Positions 42,402-51,407 of a stretch of 64,000 nucleotides of DNA are shown here, piece by piece. Numbering within the stretch: the first letter of the stretch is position 1; each line of letters opens with the position of its first letter. The position numbers and the translations under genes are program-made. This DNA is from Deltaproteobacteria bacterium (GTDB lineage: Bacteria; UBA10199; JACPAL01; GCA-016699445). The notes beneath the pieces are model-generated. The model did no database searches. It was not told the origin of the DNA and saw only the letters and a program-made list of their open reading frames with translations. Where the stretch lies: assembly GCA_016699445.1 (NCBI GenBank), contig CP064976.1, forward strand, positions 248,001-312,000, read 5' to 3'.

Positions 42402-43424
42402 TTAAAACCCGCGGCAGGACCCAAGAGTAAGTGAAACAGCACTTCCATTATAGGTAGCTGTTGTAGAATCACACACGCCAGTCGTTGTTTCTGTAAACGA
42501 AATTTGCCCAGTGCCCAATGTCTCGCCTGTGACGGTGTCTGTCACCTCAATATCTACATCACCACTGACAGGATGACATCGACAGGTAGCATAATCATAT
42601 TCCAAATCTGAAAATGTGCTCGTTACTGTATAACCTGCAATATTATGAGACACACTCACAACTCCAGATCTCAAACTTCTTCGAGGCAAGATTTGTCCAC
42701 TCAATTTTGATACTGTAAATACAAGGGGCAATGGAGTGGAGAGAGTGTGATCAAATAGAGTTTCACCATTTGTTTTTAATCGAATACGATTCTCATTATT
42801 TATTGTGAGACTTTCTTGAAAAGATTCTGCCCCTCCAGAAGAGGCGTGTCCCGAGTAATCAAACCTGCGGCACGAACGAATTCTCATTGTCCCACCTGCA
42901 AAAGTACGTGTGACAGCCGTTGTTGGAGTACTGCTACAGTTATTTGAAGCAATCATTCCTGTAGAAACAATTTGTCTCGAACCACTTCCCTGAACAGCAT
43001 CAAAGAGTTGGGGACGGCTTAAAGAATTTGCACAAGCACCAGTGCCCATATTGGACCATGATGAAAAAAACTCTCCTGTTACAGTCACTCCAGGAGCCGC
43101 TGAACATCCTGTTCCAAAATTTCGAACTATACTCGCCTCATGACTGTCCTCAGCACATTCAATTTCCGTTTCAACATCATCATCAGAATCACATGAGCGG
43201 GCACTTTCAAGACCACCATCATGACTCCCTCTCAGAGCGCTCTGAGAGTTTAAAGTTAATGCAGTAAGTGTATTGGCATCAGCGCCTATACTGCTTGAAA
43301 CAACATCAACACTACTGGCCATAGCGAGAGCCACAGAATCAGTTGGATTGCCTGTTTCTGTACCGCCTGTTGCATTGCAGCCAAAAAACCCAAAGAGAAA
43401 GAATAAGGCCAAATATTTTTTCAT
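42402..43424 (-). CDS. Lipoprotein, paralogue 1 of a tandem pair
   Basis: 340 residues. Lipobox 'LFFLFGFFGC' gives the lipidated Cys at residue 16, followed by 'NATGGTETGNP'. The body shares the same order of motifs with its neighbour: 'LFDAVQGSGSRQIVST', 'SGVVSVSHNIAGYTVTSTFSDLEYDYATCRCHPVSGDVDIEV', 'GTGQISFTETTTGVCDSTTATYNGSAVSLTLGSCR'. Conserved Cys at matching places suggest disulfides. It begins 4 bases after the regulator's stop, so both are surely one transcript. Confidence 0.75.
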   Translation of the reverse strand: MKKYLALFFLFGFFGCNATGGTETGNPTDSVALAMASSVDVVSSSIGADANTLTALTLNSQSALRGSHDGGLESARSCDSDDDVETEIECAEDSHEASIVRNFGTGCSAAPGVTVTGEFFSSWSNMGTGACANSLSRPQLFDAVQGSGSRQIVSTGMIASNNCSSTPTTAVTRTFAGGTMRIRSCRRFDYSGHASSGGAESFQESLTINNENRIRLKTNGETLFDHTLSTPLPLVFTVSKLSGQILPRRSLRSGVVSVSHNIAGYTVTSTFSDLEYDYATCRCHPVSGDVDIEVTDTVTGETLGTGQISFTETTTGVCDSTTATYNGSAVSLTLGSCRGF

Positions 43425-43428
43425 AATT

Positions 43429-44262
43429 TTATTCTCTGGTCAGGGGTAAGAGTTGAATATTAAGCTGAACAACGTCTTCTGGCTCCACATCTTCCGAAAC
43501 CAGCTTTAAAATTTCTTTCCTAAACTCCTGCACTTTCTTTTTTAATTCCGATACACGTTCTTTTTTGATCCCCAACGTCAGCGTACTAATATCACGTCGG
43601 CCAGAAGGCACACGATCGAGGATCGACTTGGATAAATCCAGCAAATTCTTGTGATATTTAAAAATGGCTACAGACTGCACTTCATCTCCTGTGGAGACAA
43701 GAGTACTGGATTGTTTCCATCCTTTCTTTCCTACTCTTTCGATAAAACCCAAGTTTGCTAAAAGCTCAATCGAGCGCGCTACTTGTTCAACAGTCACTTC
43801 TGGGGAAAGGCGATTAGCAATAGATTCAGAAGTCCCATCATAAAATTTAGACACGACCAACTCACGCACAACGGGATGGTACCAAGTTGAATAATACTCA
43901 TACTGCTGTTTTTCAATAGCACGCAGCTGGCTAAATTGTCGTGAGCGCATCATGTTTTGATAATAACGATCTTTATCGTCATGATCATGAGCCTGATTAT
44001 AGAAGACAAGATTTGTGAAAAATTCTTGTTCTTGTTTATTCAGCTTAAGACCCACGAGAAATTTTTGAAGACTGTCTTCCGTAAGATTTCGTTCACCATC
44101 CATCACAAGCTTAAAAAAATTGGGGGACGTAAAGCCTGCACGCTTGGAAAATGTTCGGAAAGAAAAACCTGCACGCGAAGATTTGCAGGATTCATACCAG
44201 TCCCTCAAAAAATCCCGGTAATCTTTATACTTAAAAACATTAATTTTTGTATTCACTGACAT
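43429..44262 (-). CDS. TIGR02147 family putative transcription regulator
   Basis: 277 residues. 'NVFKYKDYRDFLRDWYESCKSSRAGFSFRTFSKRAGFTSPNFFKLVMDGERNLTEDSLQKFLVGLKLNKQEQEFFTNLVFYNQAH' and 'YYSTWYHPVVRELV', 'LSPEVTVEQVARSIELLANLGFIER', 'SVAIFKYHKNLLDLSKSILDRVPSGRRDISTLTLGI' are the family signatures: a helix-turn-helix-like N-terminal part and a conserved C-terminal domain. The family is abundant in Fibrobacter, Bdellovibrio-type and related genomes. Being first in an operon with two lipoproteins suggests that it controls them. Confidence 0.85.
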   Translation of the reverse strand: MSVNTKINVFKYKDYRDFLRDWYESCKSSRAGFSFRTFSKRAGFTSPNFFKLVMDGERNLTEDSLQKFLVGLKLNKQEQEFFTNLVFYNQAHDHDDKDRYYQNMMRSRQFSQLRAIEKQQYEYYSTWYHPVVRELVVSKFYDGTSESIANRLSPEVTVEQVARSIELLANLGFIERVGKKGWKQSSTLVSTGDEVQSVAIFKYHKNLLDLSKSILDRVPSGRRDISTLTLGIKKERVSELKKKVQEFRKEILKLVSEDVEPEDVVQLNIQLLPLTRE

Positions 44263-44380
44263 AGATTATCAGCATATATAATAGGGATTTTATATTTGAA
44301 GCATCAACTATAAAGATACTTTTTGTATACGGTCGTATACGTTACTTGCTTGTTATTTCACAATTCTTTACTTTTCCTCC

Positions 44381-45519
44381 ATGCAAAAACAAAAAGTATC
44401 TCTCACTAATCCCCTTGATTGGGCCACAGGTAGGTTTTCAGCATCCACTTCAGGGAGTTGGGGAATCATCGAACGAACTCCCACCGAAGAAGAAAAACAG
44501 AAATTTCTCAATTATTTTCAAAATTACTTAAAACTTTTAGGGCCTCTCCAAAACGAGCTTCTGACGTCTGATCTTTATATTCATGCAGCTCTTCATCAAC
44601 CTTCCGGCAATACCGAGACAAAAGTTCTTCCTCATTTTTTACCCATCCCCTCTCTTGCTGGACGTTCTCAAAAACGTTCTGATTTTCGCTTGGCTTATAC
44701 GACATTCACACCTCAGACGATCAAACACCGACCTCTCCTTATCCTTCACGGTTATGCTGAATATGGGCCTGTCAATTTTGAACTCATCGCCCGACAAGCG
44801 GGCTCCAGACTCGTCTATGTGATTCATTGGCCAGGCCACGGAGCCTCTGATGGGATTCGAGACATTCCTTTTTATGCGGAAACATCTTCGGATTATGTGG
44901 AGGCCTGTTTGGAATTTTTAAAAATGATTCAACACCATCATCCCGAAGGCGTGGATGTTATTGCCCACATTATGGGTGGAGCCATTTTATTAGATACACT
45001 CGGCACACACATGGGACAATCGTACCAATCCCTCATACATCACCTGGTCTTGTCCGCTCCGATGTTGGCTCTGAAAGGCATGGGGTGGTTGAGTGAAGTG
45101 CTTTATTCAAACACATTTACCAGAAAGTTGTTAGCGCTGATGGCACGTAATAGTCGAAAGCCAAAAAGTTTAATTTCCCCATGAAGCATTTAACCCTCAA
45201 TGCGGATGAACAGATCCGTATCATCCAGAGACAACAGTCCCAAGTCTCAGATCACTTATCCAATAGCGAGTCTGACTGGATACTGGCTGCCAACGCCATG
45301 ATGACTCGCATTCAAACCCAGACCTCCCAGACTTGGCGTTATTTTAATGGCCAAGCCATCATTTGGGCAGGCCCCAATGACAAGATCACCGACGGACCTC
45401 GCAGCATCAAAATTTTTCAAAACTTATTTCCCAAAGGAAAAATTCACGAAACACAACTGCCCCACCGTATTCACACACATCCTGAAGTTTTGGGAGAGAT
45501 TTTTAAGGAAATAAATTAG
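44381..45519 (+). pseudogene. Alpha/beta hydrolase (lysophospholipase-like), frameshift and altered nucleophile
   Basis: The layout is that of monoacylglycerol lipase-like hydrolases: 'LLILHGYAEYGPVNFELI' (oxyanion part), 'HWPGHGASDG', a nucleophile elbow region, 'LVLSAPMLALKGM', and after the break 'IIWAGPNDKITDG' (Asp) with 'LPHRIHTHPEVLGEI' (His). The elbow reads 'VDVIAHIMGGAILL', where the family has G-H-S-M-G-G; the serine codon position is ATT (Ile). This change is a single base from AGT. The frame also changes at the A5 run 45163-45167, where one more base restores 'SRKPKKFNFPMKHLTLNADEQ'. So it is either an inactive homologue or a sequence with two errors. Its stop overlaps the tRNA end by one base. 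Confidence 0.75.
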
Positions 45520-45590
45520 CGGGCGACCGGGTTCGAACCGGCGACCTCAAGCTTGGGAAGCTCGCGCTCTACCAACTGAGCTACGCCCGC
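45519..45590 (-). tRNA. tRNA-Gly(CCC)
   Basis: Cloverleaf on the minus strand: acceptor GCGGGCG with CGCCCGC, D-arm GCTC-AGTTGGTA-GAGC, anticodon stem CGAGC/GCTTG, loop TTCCCAA with anticodon CCC, T-arm GCCGG-TTCGAAC-CCGGT. All stems pair. CCA is not encoded. Confidence 0.95.
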
Positions 45591-45646
45591 AAATAATTTA
45601 AGATTTACCGACTTCCTTTTTTCATCCCCCAAAATCAAGAAAGATT

Positions 45647-46553
45647 TCAGGCGCACAATTCCATCACCAATCTCTCAAACGTCAAAGCTGCTGGAATGGG
45701 AGAGCTTTTGAGATGCCAATCGGCGAAAAAAAGCTTTTCTCTTTTTTGAGCTAAACTTTGAGGAGTAAAAGCTAAGGCCTGACGCTTATAATCTTCAACC
45801 AGCTTGAAAAATAATCCTGCCGTATCCCCTTCTCTGACTTTAGTGAGAATCCTAAAATGACGAGCCAAGAGAGCGACGAAAGCGATTGGGGATTCTCCGG
45901 ATAAACTCATTTCATGAAAAAGCTTCAAAGCCTTCTCACTATTTTTTTGCCACAGCATCGGTAAGCTCAAAAACAGTATTCCAGGAAAAGGTCGTCACAC
46001 AGGCCTCGACATCTTTGGGAAGAATTTTCTTCTCAGGATAGACGTAATGATACAGCTTCTCCAAAGTGGACTGAAGACTCATCAAATCAGTCCCCACGCC
46101 CGCTTCGATTAATTCGGCAGCATCCAGAGAGAGTTGATAACCTTCTTGCTTGGATTGTTCGATCAACCATTTTGGCACTTCATAGGGAGTCAGAGGCTTA
46201 AACTCCATGACTTTGGCCACTTTCAGAAGATTTTTCCAAAATCCAAAACGATTGTCGGCTTTGAGTCCGACAAAAATAAGATCGGTTGTCTCGGGCACTT
46301 GGGCGACGAGAGGCTCTAACGAATCCATATCCGATTTACGCAGCTCATGAGCATTCTTGATCAATACACAACGCCGCTCAGCCATCATGGGTAATGTTCC
46401 TAGAGCTGCTGCAAGTTTTTTGATGTCCAATTCAGACGCTTCATACACATCCAAATTAAAATCCCGAGCGGCTTTTGGGCAACGTTCATCGAGCAACTTT
46501 GTCAGTGCTTTTTTTACAAGAAAATATTCTTCTCCGAGGATGGCTGTGATCAT
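45647..46553 (-). pseudogene. holA: DNA polymerase III delta subunit, one frameshift
   Basis: Part of the clamp loader that opens the beta clamp. 'ILGEEYFLVKKALTKLLDERCP', 'DVYEASELDIKKLAAALGTLPMMAERRCVLIKNAHEL', 'LEPLVAQVPETTDLIFVG', 'EFKPLTPYEVPKWLIEQSKQEGYQLSLDAAELIEAGVGTDLMSLQSTLEKLYHY' match the family; after the break 'ALKLFHEMSLSGESPIAFVALLARHFRILTKVR' is the expected C-terminal helix bundle. The frame changes at T7 45942-45948; one more base gives 'TDAVAKKNSEKALKLF'. Corrected length about 302. The start overlaps the leuS stop by 4 bases, a usual leuS-holA arrangement. Confidence 0.85.
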
Positions 46554-49017
46554 GACACCACAAAATTAATCAGCCGATTAGGAACAAAAACAACCTTCAC
46601 GAGATTTTTATCCTGAAGATATTTTTGCACTTTTTCATCACGACGAGCGGCCATACTGACTTCTTCTTGGCTTAAGCCAGGAGCCACCTCAAGAGTCGCT
46701 CGGACCACACCATTGACTTGGACCACCATTTTTACCGAATCCACAGCATTCAAAATGGCCGCATCAAAAGTAGGCCATGTGGCATGAGCGATAAGCTCTT
46801 GATGACCCAAATGCTGCCACAGTTCTTCGGCAATGTGAGGGGCAAAAGGAGCCAGAAGCAAGACGAGAGACTCGATATCAGCTCGCGGAATTTTTGGGGT
46901 CTCCTTCTGCAAAACATTCAAATATTCCATGATGCTCGAGATCGCCGTGTTGAAATGAAAACGTTCCAAATCATCCGTCACTTTTTTAATCGTCTTATTT
47001 CTCAAAAGAACCAGATCCTTCTTGGCTTCTTTGACATCATCATCGGAAGTCCAGTTATGAACCAATCGATACACGCGTCCCAAAAAGCGATACCCACCTT
47101 CCACACCCTGATCGCTCCAGTCCAAGTCCTTCTCAGGTGGTGCGGCGAATAAAGAAAAAACTCGCGCCGTATCCGCTCCATATTTTTCGATGAGATAATC
47201 CGGATCGACGACATTGCCCTTTGACTTACTCATCTTGGAGCCATCTTTAATGACCATCCCCTGCGTGAGGAGATTACTAAAGGGTTCTCGCATCCTTCTG
47301 GAAGATACCCGAGATCTCGCAAGGCTTTAGTAAAAAATCGGGAATATAAAAGATGAAGTACCGCGTGTTCAATACCGCCAATATATTGATCCACACCGAA
47401 AGTCCCATCCGGATTTTGAAACCAATATTTTACGGCTTCTTTATCAAAAGCTCCGTTATTTTTTTTCGCTGAAGTATAGCGGAGAAAATACCAAGAGGAC
47501 TCCACAAACGTATCCATCGTATCGGTTTCACGACGCGCAGCACCCTGGCACTTAGGGCATGTCACTTCCACGAAGCTTTTGATTTGCTTGAGAGGAGATC
47601 CGCCTTTACCAGTAAATTCAACATCCGTAGGCAATAAAACAGGCAACTCATTTTCAGAAACAGGAACAATACCACAATGAGAACATTGGATCATCGGGAT
47701 CGGCGTACCCCAATAGCGTTGACGACTAATCCCCCAATCCCGAAGCTTGAAATTAACGGTCCCCTTCCCCAAACCTTTACCTTCCAAATGTTTGACAATT
47801 TCTTTTTTGGCCATCTCCGAACCCATTCCGGAAAAAGATCCGGAGTTCACCAACAATCCAGTCTCCACAAATGCGGCTTTCATCGTCAAAGGATCCAGCT
47901 TTTCTCCAGCAGGCTGAATGACGACTTCCATGGGTAATTTGTATTTTTTGGAAAAATCGAAATCACGCTGGTCATGGGCAGGCACAGCCATCACAGCTCC
48001 GGTACCATAATCAGCGAGTACAAAGTTTGCGGCGTAGATCGGCATGCGACGACCATTGACGGGATTGAGACAATAAGCCCCCGTAAAGACGCCTTCTTTT
48101 TCGTAATCTTGAGTCAGGCGTTGAGCGCGATCCATCTTGGCAACTTTTTCAGCAAAGCTTTTGACCAGCCTCTCTTGTTCGGTGCCTTTGGAGAGCTGAA
48201 GGGCTAAAGGATGTTCGGCGGCGATCGACATGAAGGTCGCGCCAAAAAGCGTATCAGGACGTGTGGTGAAAACTTTGATTTTTTGGCCAGCATGACCTTC
48301 GATCTCGAAATCAATTTCGGAGCCTTCGCTTTTCCCGATCCATTCTCGCTGCATCGTGAGAACACGTTCAGGCCAACCTGCGAGCTTATATGTGTCGTCT
48401 AAAAGCTCTTGGGCGTAAGCCGTTATCTTGAAAAACCACTGTTCGAGGGGTTTTTGTTCCACCAACGAGCTGCAACGCCAACAACCAGCATCTTCCACTT
48501 GTTCATTTGCCAGCACCGTTTCGCACTTGGGACACCAATTCACAAAAGACTTCTTTTTATAAACCAGCCCCTTCTCATACATTTCTAAAAATATTTTTTG
48601 TTCCCAACGATAATAGTCAGGTAAGCATGTGGCGACTTCACGATCCCAATCGTAGGAAAACCCCATCTTCTTAAACTGCACCTTCATCGCTTCGATATTA
48701 CTCAAAGTCCATTGAGCTGGATGGGTTTTACGCTCGATCGCCGCATTTTCTGCAGGCATGCCGAAGGAATCCCAGCCGATCGGGTGGAGGACGTTGAAGC
48801 CCCTCATTTTCTTGAAACGAGCAATGGCATCACCGATGGAGTAATTGCGCACATGGCCCATATGAATACGCCCCGAAGGGTATGGAAACATTTCCAAACA
48901 ATAAAATTTCTTTTTGGAAGTATCTTCCGTGGCGTGAAATGTATTTTGTTTTTCCCAAATCTCTTGCCATTTGGATTCAATAAATTTGGGTTCGTAAACG
49001 GTTTGAGTTGCGGTCAT
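46550..49017 (-). pseudogene. leuS: Leucyl-tRNA synthetase, one frameshift
   Basis: Charges tRNA-Leu. 'MFPYPSGRIHMGHVRNYSIGD' holds HIGH-type 'HMGH', followed by 'FNVLHPIGWDSFGMPAENAAI', zinc-ribbon Cys ('CPKCETVLANEQV...CWRCSS'), the CP1 editing domain ('FTTRPDTLFGATFMSIAAEHPLA', 'YGTGAVMAVPAHDQRDFDF'), and 'DGSKMSKSKGNVVDPD' (KMSKS). The frame changes at an A3 run near 47278-47280 (one base short): corrected, 'CENPFSNLLTQGMVIKDGSKMSKSKGN'. Corrected length about 822 residues, normal. An essential single-copy gene, so the break is very likely a sequence error. Confidence 0.92.
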
Positions 49018-49051
49018 AGGAAGGCCGCTCTGTCATAGCTTATTTTTTGAA

Positions 49052-49839
49052 TCAAGAAGTGATCGCGGCATTGATTTGAGAGGCAAAACGAGAGATGACA
49101 TCGACAAGAGAGGCTGTCGGTGTCGATTCTACAAGTTTTACAAAAGCACTTCCCACAACCACCCCATCGGCAAATCGTGACATCGACTTGGCTTGATCTG
49201 GAGTCGAAATGCCAAAACCAATCGCAATAGGCAATTTTGTATGGCGTCTAATTTGAGCCATTTTGGATTTTATTTCCTTTTCTCCAATCAGTTTTCCGCC
49301 TGTTACACCTGTAATCGATACAAAATAAATAAAACCTCGAGCACGCTCGGAGACTTTTTTAATACGATCCTCGTCACTTGTTGGAGTTAGGAGATACACA
49401 AAATCAATTTCGGCTTTTTGTAGTTCTTGATCTAAATCTTCCGATTCTTCAGGAGGCAAATCCACCACAAGCACCGCATCTACACCCGCATTTTTTGCAT
49501 CCTTAGCAAATTTCTTGAGACCATATGATAAAATAGGATTGTAATAACCCATCAAGAGCAATGGAATCTGTGAGGTCTCACGCACTTTTTTGACCATCGT
49601 CAAAACATCTCCAAGGCTTGTCCCATGCATCAGAGCTCTTTCAGAAGATTTTGAATCACAGGACCATCAGCCATAGGATCCGAAAAAGGCACACCAAGCT
49701 CCACCAAATCAGCTCCGCCTTTTTCCAAAGCCAAGACAAGTGATGGCGTTGTCTCCTTATCAGGATCTCCCGCTGTCACAAATGTGACCAAAGCTTTACG
49801 ACCTTCTTTTTGCTTCCACATATTAGCGATGCGACTCAT
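49052..49839 (-). pseudogene. trpA: Tryptophan synthase alpha subunit, one frameshift
   Basis: Splits indole-3-glycerol phosphate and passes indole to TrpB. 'ALVTFVTAGDPDKETT', 'GGADLVELGVPFSDPMADGPVIQ' (catalytic Glu in VELGVPFSDP), then 'LLLMGYYNPILSYG', 'GVDAVLVVDLPPEE', 'VYLLTPTSDEDRI', 'FIYFVSITGVTG', 'PIAIGFGISTPDQA', 'ADGVVVGSAFV'. The frame changes at a T4 run near 49653 (one base short); corrected it reads 'GPVIQKSSERALMHGTSL'. The start overlaps the dehydrogenase gene by 4 bases. trpB lies 1.6 kb upstream, separated by three non-trp genes. Confidence 0.9.
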
Positions 49840-50711
49840 ATAGAATTTCCTTTCACATTCCCTGCAGCACTGTCCGATCCCATCGAACGTCCACGAGGCT
49901 GTGGCCGTCCACTGACTTTAAAACGACGCATCAAACGAATGAGCATCTTAGGCATTCGGTGACTGAGCCCCACGATAAATTTTCCATGACCCGTTACAAT
50001 CACTTCAATCTTCCTGCGAGCAATGGCTTTCACCATAATGCGCGCTGCTTTTTGAGCGGGCATACACAGCCAGTCAGGAATCATATCTTTCGAGCCTTCA
50101 TGATACTGACCTTTGTTATCGACTTTTCTAATTTCCGTATTGATAAATCCTGGACTGATTAATGTTGTAGAAACCCCCAAAGGATGCAGCTCCGTGACTA
50201 AAGCTTCGGCCAAAGCCCGCACCGCATACTTACTCATTGAGTACGGCGAAATCCCGGGCACACTCACATAACCACTCACACTACTCACTAAAGCCAAAGA
50301 TCCTTTGCTCTTCTTCAACTCTTCTTTGGTGGCATAGATCGTTCGCAAAAGACCAAAAACATTGGTCTCAAACTGACGACGGTAATCCTCCAAATTTAAA
50401 TCAACCAAATTTCCCGAAACTCCGAAACCCGCATTGGCCACAACGACGTCGATCTTTCCAAACTTCTTGACCGCCTGAGCGGCAGCTTTTTCCAAATCGC
50501 CATCGCGCGTCACATCACATTCAAGAGCGAGGGCTTTATCTCCAGAAGCATTCAGTTTTTGAGCGAGCTCACCGAGTCGATCCAAGCGTCTAGCCAGCAA
50601 AACTACCTGAGCGCCTTCTTTGACAAATTCTTGAGCCAGCGCCTCACCGATACCCGATGAAGCTCCGGTGATGAGTGCAACTTTGTTTTCAAAAGATTTC
50701 ATCGATATCAT
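49836..50711 (-). CDS. Short-chain dehydrogenase/reductase
   Basis: 291 residues (ATG at 50702 is equally possible). NAD(P) loop 'VALITGASSGIGEALAQEF', 'VVLLARRLDRLGELAQKL', 'VVVANAGFGVSG' (NAG), catalytic 'LALVSSVSGYVSVPGISPYSMSKYAVRALAEAL' (Ser, Tyr, Lys) and 'TTLISPGFINTEI'. The C-terminal part has a hydrophobic stretch and 'RRFKVSGRPQPRGRSMGSDSA'. A generic SDR; substrate unknown. It is joined by 1- and 4-base overlaps to an HTH gene upstream and trpA downstream. Confidence 0.9.
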   Translation of the reverse strand: MISMKSFENKVALITGASSGIGEALAQEFVKEGAQVVLLARRLDRLGELAQKLNASGDKALALECDVTRDGDLEKAAAQAVKKFGKIDVVVANAGFGVSGNLVDLNLEDYRRQFETNVFGLLRTIYATKEELKKSKGSLALVSSVSGYVSVPGISPYSMSKYAVRALAEALVTELHPLGVSTTLISPGFINTEIRKVDNKGQYHEGSKDMIPDWLCMPAQKAARIMVKAIARRKIEVIVTGHGKFIVGLSHRMPKMLIRLMRRFKVSGRPQPRGRSMGSDSAAGNVKGNSI

Positions 50712-51175
50712 TACGCGGCTTCTTTCAGATGAATTTCGAGATTGAGCCCCAGTAACGTTGAAATGTGGTAAAGCTGAGAAAGATTTTTGTTTAAAATCTT
50801 TGGATTCAAAAGGCGCTGAACTTGATTATCGGATGTGTGTAATTGCTCTGCGAGATATTTTTTTGAAATTCCTTTTTTTTCAATGGTGAGCTTGATTTTT
50901 GCGATCATTTCCTCAACAGCCGTTTGCAAAAGATAATCCGGATCATACGAGAGTGCCAGAGGCTGATCGTAAGGCATGTAATCTGTCCGGCCATTTTGCA
51001 GTTTGAAACCAATACTTTGATTTTTTGTTTCCGCACACACCCATGCTTTTTCGATATTCTGATCGATTCCTAGCTGGCTATAATGCACAGTAACTTTCTT
51101 CCCTGATTGATATGAAACTGAAAGTTGCTTCTTTCTGTTATTAAACAAAACAGCTCGTAACTTTTTGTGTTTCAT
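50711..51175 (-). CDS. HTH-domain antitoxin-like protein with DUF2442-like N-terminus
   Basis: 154 residues. N-terminal part 'LRAVLFNNRKKQLSVSYQSGKKVTVHYSQLGI' and 'IGFKLQNGRTDYMPYDQPLALSYDPDYLL' resemble DUF2442. The C-terminal half is an XRE-type helix-turn-helix: 'MIAKIKLTIEKKGISKKYLAEQLHTSDNQVQRLLNPKILNKNLSQLYHISTLLGLNLEI'. Together with the small DUF4160-like gene just upstream (4-base overlap) it forms a TA-type pair. It is located between trpB and trpA. Confidence 0.7.
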   Translation of the reverse strand: MKHKKLRAVLFNNRKKQLSVSYQSGKKVTVHYSQLGIDQNIEKAWVCAETKNQSIGFKLQNGRTDYMPYDQPLALSYDPDYLLQTAVEEMIAKIKLTIEKKGISKKYLAEQLHTSDNQVQRLLNPKILNKNLSQLYHISTLLGLNLEIHLKEAA

Positions 51176-51366
51176 AACTCACCATCCTTAATAAGTCCTT
51201 CTAGGATTTTTCGCAGCTTCTTACTCATCTTCCCTTGCAGAACGAGTAGATCTGGCACTTTAATTTTTGCCACATCCTTTCCATCTTCATACACATGAAC
51301 ATGCTTAGGATCATGATCACCAATCCACCATTCAATGAGATAGCCACCTCGTTTTAATCTTCCCAT
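51172..51366 (-). CDS. DUF4160-like small protein, probable toxin
   Basis: 64 residues: 'KRGGYLIEWWIGDHDPKHVHVYEDGKDVAKIKVPDLLVLQGKMSKKLRKILEGLIKDGEL'. The H-V-H-V motif after 'D-H-D-P-K' and the following short strand match DUF4160 proteins, which pair with DUF2442 proteins in TA-type loci. It starts 41 bases after the trpB stop and overlaps the HTH gene by 4 bases. Activity not proven. Confidence 0.7.
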   Translation of the reverse strand: MGRLKRGGYLIEWWIGDHDPKHVHVYEDGKDVAKIKVPDLLVLQGKMSKKLRKILEGLIKDGEL

Positions 51367-51407
51367 AAGGACTCTTTAAAAGCTACTAAAAATAGTAGTC
51401 ATTAAAA

